Source of the DNA: Erpobdella octoculata
Taxonomy: Eukaryota; Annelida; Clitellata; Hirudinida; Erpobdellidae
NCBI GenBank assembly: GCA_963978895.1
Contig: OZ022238.1
Span: forward strand, 9,259,355 to 9,323,354
DNA: 64,000 bases
Reading direction: 5' to 3'
Both the position numbers and the translations under genes were made by a program. Within the stretch, counting starts at the first letter, position 1; every line of letters starts with the position of its first letter. Below, piece after piece: positions 10,937 through 55,522 of the stretch. Below the pieces are notes generated by a model. It had not been told where the DNA came from, did not search any database, and worked only from the letters and a program-made list of their open reading frames with translations.

Positions 10937-11352
10937 TTGTGTTGCAGCTGGCAACAGTTCAGGCTGGATGACTGAAAATGAATTTGTCAACAAATTAACA
11001 TTTCATTCAGCAAGTAAAATTAACAGAACATGCCCCAGTTTTTTGTTACTGGATAATCATGGCTCCCATGTCAACAATGAAGTAGTAAAAAAGGCCAAAG
11101 AACACCACATATGTCTACCGGGTTTTCACCTTTAAAAATATCAAACCTCTACCTTAAGCATTCCCAAGAAAAGAAACAAACAGGACGGTACGTAAGCGAA
11201 AGTCAGCTGTTTTGACTGACATTCTAGAGAAAGAGACTTTGGAGAGAAAATTTGAAGAAAAAATAATACAAAAAATCAGAAACAAGGAACGGAGAAGGTC
11301 AAAAGTAAAGCAAAATCGAATATACCTGAAAAAGCAAAAGCTGATAAAATGA
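10937..11352 (+). pseudogene. pogo/Tigger-type DDE transposase C-terminal fragment
   Basis: One frame reads SSGWMTENEFV, then SFLLLDNHGSHVNNE, then KEHHICLPGF. This is the family's second catalytic-aspartate region (LLLDNHxSH). It breaks at a stop near 11136. It resumes in another frame as RKRKSAVLTDILEKE and a lysine-rich tail ending in TGA at about 11352, as in pogo/Jerky-like transposases. The N-terminal CENP-B-like region and first aspartate are absent. It is clearly inactive. It sits exactly in the spacer between the two duplication units. Confidence 0.7.
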
Positions 11353-12084
11353 AAAAAAAAGTTTTCAATAAAAACTCAGATTCTGAATAATAAAAAAAAT
11401 TTCTGATGATTGAGTTTATTATGAGATTTAACTTACCTAAATAAAATAGATAGTAAAATATACATACATTTATATATGTGGTTTTTATCAAGGTTTTTAA
11501 ATTTTTTTATTTGATGATATTGTTTGCGTTTATTCTTTTAATAATAAACATTACGTAAATAATATTATTTTTTGAAAACATTAGAATAACCGATTTACGA
11601 GCAAACACAGAAAGTGCGTTGCCTTCATAAATAAACACTTCAACGGCTCTGTTTACCACGGTTTTCTTAATCTACCAAAAATAAATACAATATTGCAACG
11701 TTGCCTAGGAGTATTTTAAAATAAAATTATATGAAAACAATTAAAGGAAAGAACGAGTTTATTAGCACAAACTTTTGTTTTAAATAAAATCGATTTAGAA
11801 ATACGAAAGATGTTCAAATTAAATTTGTTTTAATTGAATCATGTATTGTCATTCAATATAAAGCTATGCTAAAAGTTTCAGCTTCCTAGCTAGTCAAAAA
11901 GCTGGTTAAATTTTACTTGCAAGATTTGTGTACAGATAAAACCACACACACACACACACACAGAAACAGAGATTGTAACCTGAATAAAAGTTTGTAAAAA
12001 TGTTTGTCTATGAATTTTCATTTCAAAATGCAGTGAAAGAGAAAAAAGGGATTTGTGTGTTATGCTATTATATATTATAAATAG

Positions 12085-12190
12085 TTTGACAAAATGTAAA
12101 AGTGTGAGACGTTCATTTTCTACAACCTCTGTAAATTATAGAAGCATATAAAATGAACGTTCCACACTTTAAAATTTTGGTAAACTATTG
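12085..12190. repeat. Palindromic MITE-like element, copy 2
   Basis: The inner arms are clear: GTGTGAGACGTTCATTTT about 12093-12120 and AAAATGAACGTTCCACAC about 12148-12168, with flanking TAGTTTGACAAAAT and ATTTTGGTAAACTA. This is the best-preserved hairpin of the family in the window. Confidence 0.6.
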
Positions 12191-13274
12191 AAAAGATGGA
12201 ATCAGATAACACAAAATAAAGTGTTTTCATTTTTAATGTTTTTATAAATAAAAGTATATTTAAAAGTTTTTTTTAAATAATTTGTATCTGTGTTTTCAGT
12301 TTTTAGACAACTTTTATAAATTTTACATAAACCTATATAAGTTTTCTCATCCATCACATTTTTAAAAAACTTGAGTGAAGCTGCCATGCAACATGGCCAA
12401 CTATGAACGCCAACAAGAGGTTAACTAAACTCTAACGCATTATTGAATTATGGCTTTTATGTGAACATGACTTATATTATTTTATTTCATCATTCGCAAA
12501 AACGCAATTACATTTTTTGTTAGAAAAAAATTTGATTGGGAATTAAAATCCAATTTTTTTACAAACGTTTTAAAAATCTAAATGTCACTTTTAAAAATCT
12601 AAATGTCACTTTAAGTTTGTGTGTTTTATAATATCAATTGCCAAGGCAAAAAATACAAAAGTAAACAGTAGAAATGAGTGTTCATATTACAAACGTTTAT
12701 TTAGGTTACAATCTCTGTTTGAGTGTGTGTTTTCATCCTATCATAATGACATTTTTACACAACCTTGAAGTGAAAACAATTCAGAAAATGAGCAGAACGG
12801 GAGTGGGAGAGCAAGCGGAAACTGGATAATAAACTTGATTGGATTACTGGAAATTACTTCATTTTCACTTTCATGGTTTGCAAACATTCAAGAAATCACA
12901 GCAAGCAAGCTAAACCGGTGGTAAAGGTAATATAAAGAATTTAAAAATGCACTTATCGTATTTAACTAAACCGCTATGCATGGATGTCAAACATTGTCAC
13001 TTCATCATATTTAACAAGAGTTCTATACTTGAATGAAAAACAAAAATGTGAGCTCTATTGTATCCGCAATGGTAATTAATGTTGGATTAGCAAATCTTTG
13101 AAAATCAATAATATTCTACAACAAACTGAGAAGTTAAAACACACTAAATGCACAAATACACTAAAACAGTAATTGCGCTAATTTATACAACATCAGCAGA
13201 TGTGGATTTTCAAACCATATCAAATGATCAAAATATCTTGAACTAAAAACAATAACTTTCATCAGATTGCTGTT

Positions 13275-21776
<8,502 letters not shown>

Positions 21777-22500
21777 TGTTCAGAAATGTTTTTTTTTCAT
21801 ACAATGATTCCAAGTGTATCAACAAAATAATTTATAGTCCAAAACTAATGTCGTTCTTCTAACTAGCGTACAATGAATGGTTTTCCAATAATAATTATAG
21901 TTGTTTTATTGTCAAAAAATATTCAAGCAGTAAGTCGTACCAACAATAAATAGTTTCTTTCAATACAAAAAACCTAATGTTAGAAACTCAAATCAATAAA
22001 GAGACAAGTTTTTTTTTTAATTGACAGAAGAGGTAAAATTTTCAACAAAGTCTCTGACAGCTAAAATGAAATAGCATTTTTCTGCAATGTAAAAAAGAAT
22101 ATTTTGTGTAACGTTTACGCTTTGTAGGTACAAACCTAAGCGCGTCTTTTTAAATGCACTTAATATTAGCAGGAATTATAATGAAAAACAATCAATTCAT
22201 CATTCGTCAACTTTGACGTGTTTTCTACAAAAGTTATTTTTTAGTACTTTTCGCCCGATTGAATTATTGCATCAAATATTTATACTGTAATGACGTTTGG
22301 TGTTTTATGTTCTAAACTAGCAGAAAAAATAAATTGTAAACGGTTTTGTCTCTTTTAGATGAAAAATAGTTTTAAGCTTAAAAAACTATTTTCAAACGTT
22401 TGTACTAATTAAAACAAATTTTCAATATTATTATAAAATTTTTAGAGTAATATGAACATTTCAAATAAAACAAATTTAAATTTACATGCTAACTTAACAG
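21777..22500. promoter_or_regulatory. Conserved 5' flank of lectin-like gene 2
   Basis: About 700 bp is alignable with 8570-9420. The best-conserved core is 22170-22345 (TACAAAAGTTATTTTTTAGT, CGCCCGATTGAATTATTGC). Conservation next to both start codons is compatible with a shared promoter, but simple recent duplication explains it equally well. No element is defined. Confidence 0.4.
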
Positions 22501-22995
22501 TTGCGTGGTATTCTTTGTACCAGTACCTACTTTATTCGATGAGTTTTTTTTTAACTTTTTATTTCACTTATACTTCTTAAAGAAAATAAATTACTTTTAA
22601 TGTTTAAGTTGTTATCTATTGTCGACTCGCACATCGCTGCTGTACCTCAAAAATGTGTTTTTTAATGGCTGTTGTGGTTTTTGGTACATTTATTTCAGCA
22701 ATATTGGAGTTCTCTGTTTCGTTCTCTGTATTTTGTTATTCATTTCACTCCTCGTTTTCAATTCTTAGACTGAGCGTGTTCTAGTATTGACAAAAATGTT
22801 CATAAGAAAATGGACAATGGTAATTTAATAAATTGTAGTGTCACACAGTTTTTAACTGAGTTTCCGTTTTCGACTTAGCTAAAGTTTTGCTGGATTTCTT
22901 CTAAAAAATGCACAACGGAAGCGGAAAACGAAAAACTACGAGCATGAAATTATATAACAGAAAAGCAATTCAACACAAATCTGAAAGTTACACCA

Positions 22996-23550
22996 CTGCC
23001 CTATCTGCAAATATAATCCAAAATGTGGTGCAATATAACAGAACTTAGCAAATTTCCAAATTTCTTGTGTGATCAGATTTCTGACATTTGCACCAAGCGT
23101 TGCTACCAGAAACAATTAGTCACTGCCACTTCCAGCCTGGTAAGTTGTCGACGTCTCAATAGTTGTTGCATGAGGCATTTTTGCATGAAGTCGTAAGACT
23201 ACTCTTCCATCAAAAGCATAATGGAAGCCATTTCAAAACTGATTCAGTAACTTTCTCAACCCAAACAGTGGCTACTGTCAATAAATTGTCATTTGTTATG
23301 ATCATCAAATACAAGGTATCAATGGGCAGCATAGCTTTAAGTGGTAAGCTGTGTTTTTGCACTGAACATGTTTGACGTCAATGAAAAGATAGCAAATAAG
23401 CTACCACGATCAACTGAAAACACAGAGATGATAGTCATCACTGAGCATCTGGAAAATCTCAACAAAACACGAGAGTTCTCAGCTTCAAGAGAATGAGTAT
23501 ACGAAGCACTTCAGTGGTTGATTGCAAGTAATTAACATACATAATTTCTG
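22996..23550. other. Noncoding spacer
   Basis: Short ORFs only (for example 23163-23375, +). Words such as GATAGTCATCACTGAGCATC hint at an old coding or transposon fragment but could not be placed. Confidence 0.3.
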
Positions 23551-24110
23551 ATGCATGTATGTATGTATGTATGTATGTATGTATGTATGTATGTATGTAT
23601 GTATGTATGTATGTATGTATGTATGTATGTATGTATGTATGTATGTATGTATGTATGTATGTATGTATGTATGTATGTATGTATGTATGTATGTATGTAT
23701 GTATGTATGTATGTATGTATGTATGTATGTATGTATGTATGTATGTATGTATGTATGTATGTATGTATGTATGTATGTATGTATGTATGTATGTATGTAT
23801 GTATGTATGTATGTATGTATGTATGTATGTATGTATGTATGTATGAATGTATGAATGTATGTATGTATGTATGTATGTATGTATGTATGTATGTATGTAT
23901 GTATGTATGTATGTATGTATGTATGTATGTATGTATGTATGTATGTATGTATGTATGTATGTATGTATGTATGTATGTATGTATGTATGTATGTATGTAT
24001 GTATGTATGTATGTATGTATGTATGTATGTATGTATGTATGTATGTATGTGTGTATGTATGTATGAATGTATGTATATACGTACGTATTTATGTATGTAT
24101 GTATGTATAA
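23551..24110. repeat. (GTAT)n tetranucleotide array
   Basis: About 139 units, almost perfect; a few GAATGTAT and GTGTGTAT interruptions are clustered at 23843-23858 and after 24050. All three frames are open (MYVC repeats), which is an artefact of a tetranucleotide without stops. Confidence 0.97.
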
Positions 24111-24270
24111 ATGTATGTTATGGTGTAAAAGACTATAAACTATAATAAAAAAAAAAAATAAAAAAATAAATGTATGTATGTATGTTTGTATGTATGTACG
24201 TATGTATGTATGTGTGTGTATGCATGTATGTTTTTATGTATGTGTGTGTATATATGTATGTATCGGACAA
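24111..24270. repeat. Interruption and continuation of the GTAT array
   Basis: A roughly 45-bp piece, GGTGTAAAAGACTATAAACT followed by A-rich sequence, splits the array. It resembles the LINE 3' end at 18840-18865. GTAT variants resume to about 24265. Confidence 0.6.
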
Positions 24271-25160
24271 GAGTTGAAATTTTTTTCAGTAGTGTATCTC
24301 ACGAATGACTGGTTAATTTTCTTTGGCCAAAAATATCAGTTTTGAAAATTAGCGTTGAACGTTTTTCGACGTCATACAAAATAAACAATTTTAAAAAAGT
24401 TTTTCTACAAAAAATACTTATACATAAAAAAAATTGAAAAAAAAATTAATTTAAAAGAATCTCTATGTATAAATATTTTTCTAAAAAAGATTTTTCTAAA
24501 AATTGTTAACAAGTGCAATCCTAGGCAGACAAATTGAGGGAGTTGTAGTAAAATTCAAAAAAATCGATACTTTATTTTTCATTCAGCTTGAAGTGTGCAA
24601 ATAATATTTCTACAGATGGTTTCAGTCTTTTATGTTTATCATCAAACCATGTTCAAGATGTATTTTGAAAAGCAAGAAAATCAATTACCTTCCGTTGAAA
24701 AGGCACGAAACACACACTAAAAAACAGAAAATTTAACTAAAAATAATAAAAATTCTTACAGTGCAATAATTTTTTTTTACATATTTGTATTCAACTTAAT
24801 AAACACAAACTGAAAACAATTATAATCATCAGAAAAACAATTTTCATTTCATAATGCTCGTGTGTTGAAAATACATGTTTGTTCAGGTATGTCTGAAATG
24901 ACATGCGATGATGAACATTTACAAAAAAAACGTGACAATTTTGTGACAACTGTTAACCTCATCAAGCGTAAAGCAACATTTTTAAAGAAAATCAATTTAT
25001 TAAGATTTCCAAGACATTTTCTAACAGGCATTATAAAACAAAACACTTAACGGAATAGAAGTTTTAGAAGAATGTTCACTCAATATTTTCTAAATTACCA
25101 AATTTATATTTCATGCGTGAACGTCAAAAAACACACTGCAAACGTTTAAATTAAAGAAAA
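24271..25160. other. AT-rich noncoding stretch
   Basis: A 62-codon ORF at 24862-25050 (+) has no support beyond length. Nothing else seen. Confidence 0.35.
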
Positions 25161-25164
25161 ACTT

Positions 25165-25430
25165 GGTTATTTCTTTCAGAAGAAGCATTTGCCTGTTGAA
25201 CTGAGAGTCGTTGGTTCGTAACCAGCCGGCGTTGCCAGTGTCGGTGGGCACCTATAAACTGCTGCATCTGGTTGTAGGTGATTTGTGGCCTAGACGTCTA
25301 AAACCTAGGGCTACGTTAAACAAGTCAAACTTTTTTCAGCGTAGTTGTGTAGCCTACAGACAGTTTTCAATTCATACGCTCGTGGTCCCGGGTTCCAGCA
25401 CTGCATGACAAATTTCACATCGTGCTACTA
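25165..25430 (+). repeat. tRNA-like SINE fragment
   Basis: GTTGAACTGAGAGTCGTTGG and box B-like GGTTCGTAACC are followed by CAGTGTCGGTGGGCACC and TATAAACTGCTGC, a typical invertebrate SINE body. No A or simple tail is clear. Confidence 0.45.
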
Positions 25431-26091
25431 TGTTCCCTACCTGAACATGTTGTGTTATCGAGTACCTTGTCTAAATTCAAGTGCCTTGTTGCTCAAGTTG
25501 ACTTAACTCGTTTTTTTCTGTTATTGAAACTGTGCGAAAGTGATTATTCTGCTGTATCTGATGGTGATGATCATGATGCCGGTGTGGTTAATGATAAGGA
25601 TTATTTCATGCGATGATGATGGTTTCGATGAAGAGGATGGTGGTGATGATGATGATGATGATGGTAGTATTGTCAATGATGATGATTAATCTGATTTGCT
25701 TCTTTGTGTTGTGTCGCTGCTCCTGGCTTTTGTTTTGTGGCTTAAACGTTGAACTAAACCGTCATTTTGCTTCTCCTTTCTTATTTCATTTCGATTTCTT
25801 TTTTGTTCGAACGCTCAATTACTTTTTTTTATATTCCCATTCAAATGGTTCAAGTCTCCGTTGGCCCTACTATTTGATAACGTTATAAATAAATAAGTAA
25901 ATAAAAATAAATAAAGTTGTTTCTGACAATTCGGGAAAAAACGTTGTCATTGTTCTTGCAATTTTAACCGCTATGCTATCATTGTCATTACCCTTATGAC
26001 CATCAGATTTATGATCAACATCATTGTCATCATCGTCCTAAACATTTTTGTTTTTTACACCCCAAGTTACAACTTCAGCTTCATCATCCTT

Positions 26092-26235
26092 TCAACCAGC
26101 CATTGTAAGCATCTCCTCTATTAAAAACAACAACACTCCAAATCTACATCTATCCGCTCACCGGATTCTTCCTAAAATGTAGTAAGCTTGCACATTACAT
26201 GCCCGTACATGATTTGGTCAACAACTTCTCATGTT
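26092..26235 (-). pseudogene. Decayed third copy of fucolectin-like exon 2
   Basis: GTAAGCATCTCCTCTATTA, ACTCCAAATCTACATCTATCC, TTGCACATTACATGCCCG and TTGGTCAACAAC line up with 7625-7770 and 20794-20940. Deletions remove the ACGATCTACATTCAGGATCC part and break the frame. Exons 1 and 3 were not found nearby. It lies about 4.3 kb beyond copy 2, in the same orientation. Confidence 0.6.
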
Positions 26236-28700
26236 TTTACACTTTTATCCGGGCTTTAGATTAGCTCGATATCAACAAAGTAAATTCAAGCTTATGCCAA
26301 TCGAGACATGAATAAACGTACTGTTTTTTTCTTTTTTTTGAAACGTTTATGATCAAACTTGTTTTGTCTCTATGTCACTTTGTTATAGTGGTCTTTACGA
26401 CAAATATTTTGAAACTTACTGACCTATCAAACTGTTTTTTTGTAAATATCACATTTATTCAAATGTACTTGTATTTACAAAATTGTTCCAAAGAAACAGA
26501 AATAATTTAAACAATTAATATAACACTTTTATTGAATAATATGAACATTCATTTGACTACTCGCTTGTTCTTAAAATGTTCAAATTAACAAAAACGTTAT
26601 AATGTTAAACGTAAGTGTATTAGGGTGCCGCTTTTTAAGCTAAAACTGATACTGTAGTGAAAATAAAAGATATCGTACGTGGGATAAAACACCTGCCACT
26701 TTACATATCTGTCAAAAATGAAATTGTTTCAAAGTTTATTACTCTCAAAAGAAAAAAAAGTCATCTTTGCGGAAGTGTGTTGAGTTTAAAAAAACAATCT
26801 GTAGAATAAAACAGACACAGATTCTGAAAACGATGACGAAGAAATAAAATATGCATCTGATGAAAACAGAGATCTGACAATTTCGCATAACGCAGTGGCC
26901 GCGGTGGTCAGCAGTCACCAATTGATAAAATTAATGCGCAGGCTTGTAATAAAAGTTATTACGCAATTGTACACTGTTAATCCTAATGATAACAAGTCCA
27001 AGCAAAAACGAAGTTTTTTAAAAACACACTTTTATATTTTTACATAAGCAAATTGATTTATTAGTGCAATAATGGTTTTGCCATTGTTTATTGTGATACT
27101 TTAGTCAAAATTTTAATTTAGTTATTATATCAAAGTATTCATGAATTTTAACAGTCATGATTGTCTAAAAAAATCCTTATTGACGCAATCGCCATCTATT
27201 GAATAATTTCAAACTCGTTAAAAAATAAATATAAAACTTATTTGAAATAAAGATTAAATCGCTTCGGAAATGTTTGAATATTGTTCGCAGGTCACCAAAG
27301 TCTATGCTGAAAAATTTCAAAATTTTAAGTAATCTAAATAGTGGTGAAAAATGAATTATAAAATTTGACCACAAGAAATAAAATTCAGGTTAAATAAAAA
27401 TGTGTACAATTAAATCTATAATGATATTAAAAACCTTGAATTTTGACGGGACTTCTCTAGTTTGGCATACACATTGACATAAGATATAAATACAAGTCAT
27501 TACGCTTTTCTGTCACTAATTAGTTTCTACGTTTTGATACAAATAAAAATAACTTTTAGAATAGAGTTGACTCTTGTGCGAAGACATGTAAAGTATGTGA
27601 GGATGGAAAATTTGATAAATTTTGAAATCAATATAGAAAAAACACTTTTTTAATAAATTTTTGATTTAAAAACTTAAGTTTTTTTTTCAATTAGAATAAG
27701 ATTTATTTTTCAAATATAAATGTTTTCTTGTCAAATTCTTAAAAACAAAATTTTATTTTATTTTATATCTAATTTAAATTTGATCCAATCAGTTTGCAAG
27801 TTTTATAGAATGATCATCAACACTAACGAAGATTTAAAACATTAAATTTTAGCTTGTTTGGGAAACGGGAGATAAGTTTTTTAAAGTCTCCTAACGCATG
27901 GCTCAAGCAAGCAACTAATCAAACAAGCATGTAAATACAGTGAAGTTATTATAAAAAGTGGAAAAAGCTATAATTAACTTTTCGAATAAAATATTTAAAA
28001 TACAATTTTTTTTTATTGATTCGAAAATTTCTTATATTTTCAATCTTCATATATTTCACATTTCAAATATCTATACACATTTTTGGACAACGTTTGTTTT
28101 ATAGTTATATTATATAAAACTATAAGCTGCAGAATTACAAAATAAAAACACTTTGTGAATAACATAGTTTTTACGGTTCTTTTGTTGTATTAATTTGCAA
28201 CTTTTTTTTAACAAACCTGTTTTATTAATTTTTTCGAAGTTTAATTTTTGTTAAGTTCTTGTTACAGTTTTTTCCTCTTCAACTTTATTTACAATATTCA
28301 ATAATAGTGATAGGTAGTGTTTGATGTTTATTTCTGTAAAACAAAAAAACTTTTCTCCAATGAGAGTTTTGTATTTTTGCATCAAGAAAATGTTAAATTG
28401 TTTGACTGAAGTTTCAAAAAAACAAGCACACTATGAGAAGTGAAGTTTAGACAAATGTTTTTCTATGTTAACGTTCTATATAACGTTAAGAACTATTTAA
28501 ACGTGTGTGCCATCAGTTCTACTATATGAAATAGGGATATTCAAAAACGAATTTTTTTACACAGTTGGAATGTTACAACGCCCTACATGAAATCTTGAAA
28601 CTGTTTGATAAAAAGTTCTAATTTGACCCAACCATGAAAACAAATTTCAAAATCGTCATTAAATTGATGAAAATATTGAAGATAATACTAGGAATGACAA
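26236..28700. other. AT-rich intergenic sequence
   Basis: No gene found. A roughly 120-bp interspersed repeat (26878-26995) contains ATAACGCAGTGGCCGCGG and GTAATAAAAGTTATTACGCA and recurs at 45172-45295. Confidence 0.4.
26878..26995. repeat. Interspersed repeat, copy A
   Basis: About 85 percent similar by eye to 45172-45295. The core TAATAAAAGTTATTACGCAA is partly palindromic. Confidence 0.6.
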
Positions 28701-28715
28701 CAATTACAGTGATGC

Positions 28716-28720
28716 TGAGA

Positions 28721-28776
<56 letters not shown>

Positions 28777-28880
28777 AATTATGATTATGAAGATGATGAT
28801 TATGATGACAAATACAATGACGATGATGCTGATGAAAATGATGATAAAGATGATAATAAAGATGAAATCGTTCATGATAA
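28716..28880. repeat. (GAT)n-rich trinucleotide array
   Basis: There is a perfect stretch of about 18 GAT units and then degenerate GAT/AAT. The Met/Ile homopolymer ORFs are artefacts. Confidence 0.9.
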
Positions 28881-29336
28881 AATATTGATACTTAAGATCA
28901 TAATCACAATGACGACGAAGTTGATATCAAGAAAAATATCGCTGAACGTACACAAGCAGTTTGCAACTTAAGTTTTTTTTCCATTTTAAAATAGTTTCTT
29001 TTTAGAAAAAAAATTAAATTAGAACAATTCAAAATATTTGAAAACATTAAAGTCAAACTCAAAAATAAACTATAAAAGAATGTTTGAATAAATCATATAA
29101 ATAAAAGTTTTATTTACTTTGTTAATTACAAACTCATTCTTAATGCATAAAAAAACTATCCTTATCAGCCTTTTATAAAACAATTTAAAAAAAAATTAAT
29201 TCTATTACACTCTTCATAAGTTAAAATGTTAAATATAAAAATTCAAATAAAGTGAAGTTTTTGGACTCAGAATAGTAACTTCTCTGTGCTCAATGTATTT
29301 CTAAGTTCTATGGAACTCATCAAAGCATATAAAAAG

Positions 29337-52918
<23,582 letters not shown>

Positions 52919-55520
52919 AACAACTTCTTGGCTGATTGTATTTCTACTGCTGAGAATTTTTTAAAAGTTTTTATTAAGTTTATTTTTTTAATTGAATAAA
53001 AAATCACAAAAAATGATAATATTTGACTCCAAGGGAAATAATTAATTTTGCTATGAAACAACAAAGTATAGAACGGAAATGATAGGAAATACAATTTTGA
53101 AAAATATTTCAAAAATAACTTATTAAAAATCTTTTCAAAGCAAAATTTCAACTTTTAAAACCAGCTGAAGCACGAAATAGTTTGCGATAAAGATCTATTT
53201 TCGTTCGCGCAAGGAATAGAACGTACAAATTAAAAATTGACTAAATAATTATTGAAAAGTTGCATCAAATAAACTCGTGCTATTTTTATGTTCTTTATTT
53301 TATTTCATCGCTTTTAACATTTTCCGCTCACTGCGCTCACCACTCAGACGTTGCCTTGGAGATTTTAGACTGCTCAAGATAAAAATGTATTTGTTGGTTT
53401 TGTTCTATTGTTTCAATACATTAAATTACATTTAATACTTTTTCTAGTTTTGTGATAGAGCATTATTGCCATTTTCGCTTGAAAGAACCAAAGTCGTACA
53501 AATACATACCATTTAACTCTTAAGTCATTACAAACTTTTATTTAAAGCTACTAAAAGAAGTTAGTTAACTAATTTAATATTGCTATCAACTTATTTTCTG
53601 TTTGAGAACATTTAACATTTTTTCTTAAGACACGCCGATGTGTTACTATGCGTGCGTATCGTTGTTTAACTTTGACAGAAATCCTCTGAAAATGACAATA
53701 AGAAGCATTCTTCAATAGAAATTTTCTTTCAAAACTTGTTGTATTTTTATACAACATTTAATTAGCCAATAATCTGAATAAGTTTCATGAGAAATAGCAA
53801 AAGTAATTCAATCCCTAAAGTGAAAGATTACTAACAAATATACTAATGAGTCAGTAGAGGTGAATGTATAAAAAAACGATAAAAGTTTAAGAAACTTTAT
53901 TAGCTCTTATGGGAAAAAAATTTAAGGAACTTTATTAGCTCTTATGGGATTACATGCAATGTTTTTAGATTTAATAAAAACTTTAAAACGTTAAAACGTT
54001 AAATTATTATTTTTTAATCTAGAATTTTTTTATTGAAAAGTGCAAACAGATGTTAGAAATCAATGCAAATTTAAAGTTAATTTGATAAACGATGCATAAA
54101 TAAAATACAATTTTGAATCCAATTTTTTTAAATCAAAACACATTTAAAAATTAATTTCAAGTTCAATTTTTATTTTCTGAAAAATAAATAGAAAACATTA
54201 TTTTAACAAATAATTCATTAATAAACTTATAATCTGAAACAATAAAATTAAATAATAACAAGAATATAAATTATCTTAATTAATATAAATGAAACAAATT
54301 GAAACTTAGAAAAAATTAATTACTCATATAAACACTCTAAAATATATAATAATTGAAAACATCAATCATTTTTAGTTGACTAATTGATTTGAAAATTACT
54401 AGCAAAATATACTGAATTACCTTTTTGATAAATTAAAATAAAAGAATAGGATGTGTATGCAATAGAAAACAATTCGCATCAAATCATTAAAATAACTTTT
54501 TTATTTTAAAAACAAAAAAATTACAACTTCAAAACAAAAATATTATTCAATGAATTCAATGTAGAAAAATCAAAAATTACAAAATTAAATCAAATTAAGA
54601 CTTAAAAAGAAAGAAATACTACAATGAAATAACTTTTAAATGTGGGTAATTAATTTTTGATTCAACAAAAATAAATTTAAAATGTTTCATCCGTAAATAA
54701 CTTTGATAAAAATAATGATAAGAGGTACCTAATTGTACAAAACACGTTATGGGATGGATTCTTACAAATTTTATTTTAAAATGTTTCAAAAATATTTTTT
54801 ATATTAAAATTACAAAAAATAGTTGCAGTTAAATTTATATTAATCTTTTCAGCATGTTTTCAAAGACAATTAAAAAAAAAAGTTTATAAATATTATACAG
54901 CTTGGTCGGCTGCCGGGTGAAAAAAATAAACTCAAAAACTAAGCACCCAAACGAGTTTGCCTGTTTTTGCCTTAGATTTGTGCCAAATGTTATTTTACAA
55001 AAAATTAGTTTAACTGCTTTCAGTTGTGATTAGTTCTCTTGTAGGTGTAAATTTCTTGAGTAGATTCAAGGATGGAGACATTTTTTAACTATAAAAACGA
55101 ATCACCTCAGTTACTGTTAACCCAAATAATAACGAAGTTATTTTTCAACATAGAAAAGTTGAACAAATAAGCGGGGGTTGCAATTGTAAAATGTAAATTG
55201 TAATAATGTACATTCTAAAAATTACAAAACTACTTCTAAAAGGTAAGTATTTATAAATTTATAAAATATTGCAAAGTTAAGCAATTTAATGCATCAACCA
55301 CTTTGCACTGTCCCTTTAATATAAAACGAGAACTTTTGTAGTTTTTTTTTAACAAACACCATCTTGAAAACTTGAAAATTAAATATAACATGAAGAAGTA
55401 CAGAATATTTTTTATTTAATTAAAATAATAATTTTTTGAATATACTAGAATCTTCAAAACTATAACATATTTATTTTGATAATTGAAACAAGACATTTCA
55501 ATATCTAAAAAACGAAAAGT
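52919..55520. other. 5' flank of the GPCR and AT-rich sequence
   Basis: The acceptor-like AAATTCTCAG (52949-52958 on the minus strand) suggests an upstream 5' UTR exon. A 26-bp direct repeat (GAAACTTTATTAGCTCTTAT) lies near 53890 and 53930. No gene or promoter motif can be defined. Confidence 0.4.
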
Positions 55521-55522
55521 AA

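Noticed and set aside
23551..24145. Long MYVC-repeat ORFs in all three forward frames
   Set aside because: They are produced by the (GTAT)n array, which has no stop in any frame; not protein-coding.
28634..28888. Met-rich ORF
   Set aside because: Translation of the (GAT)n array.
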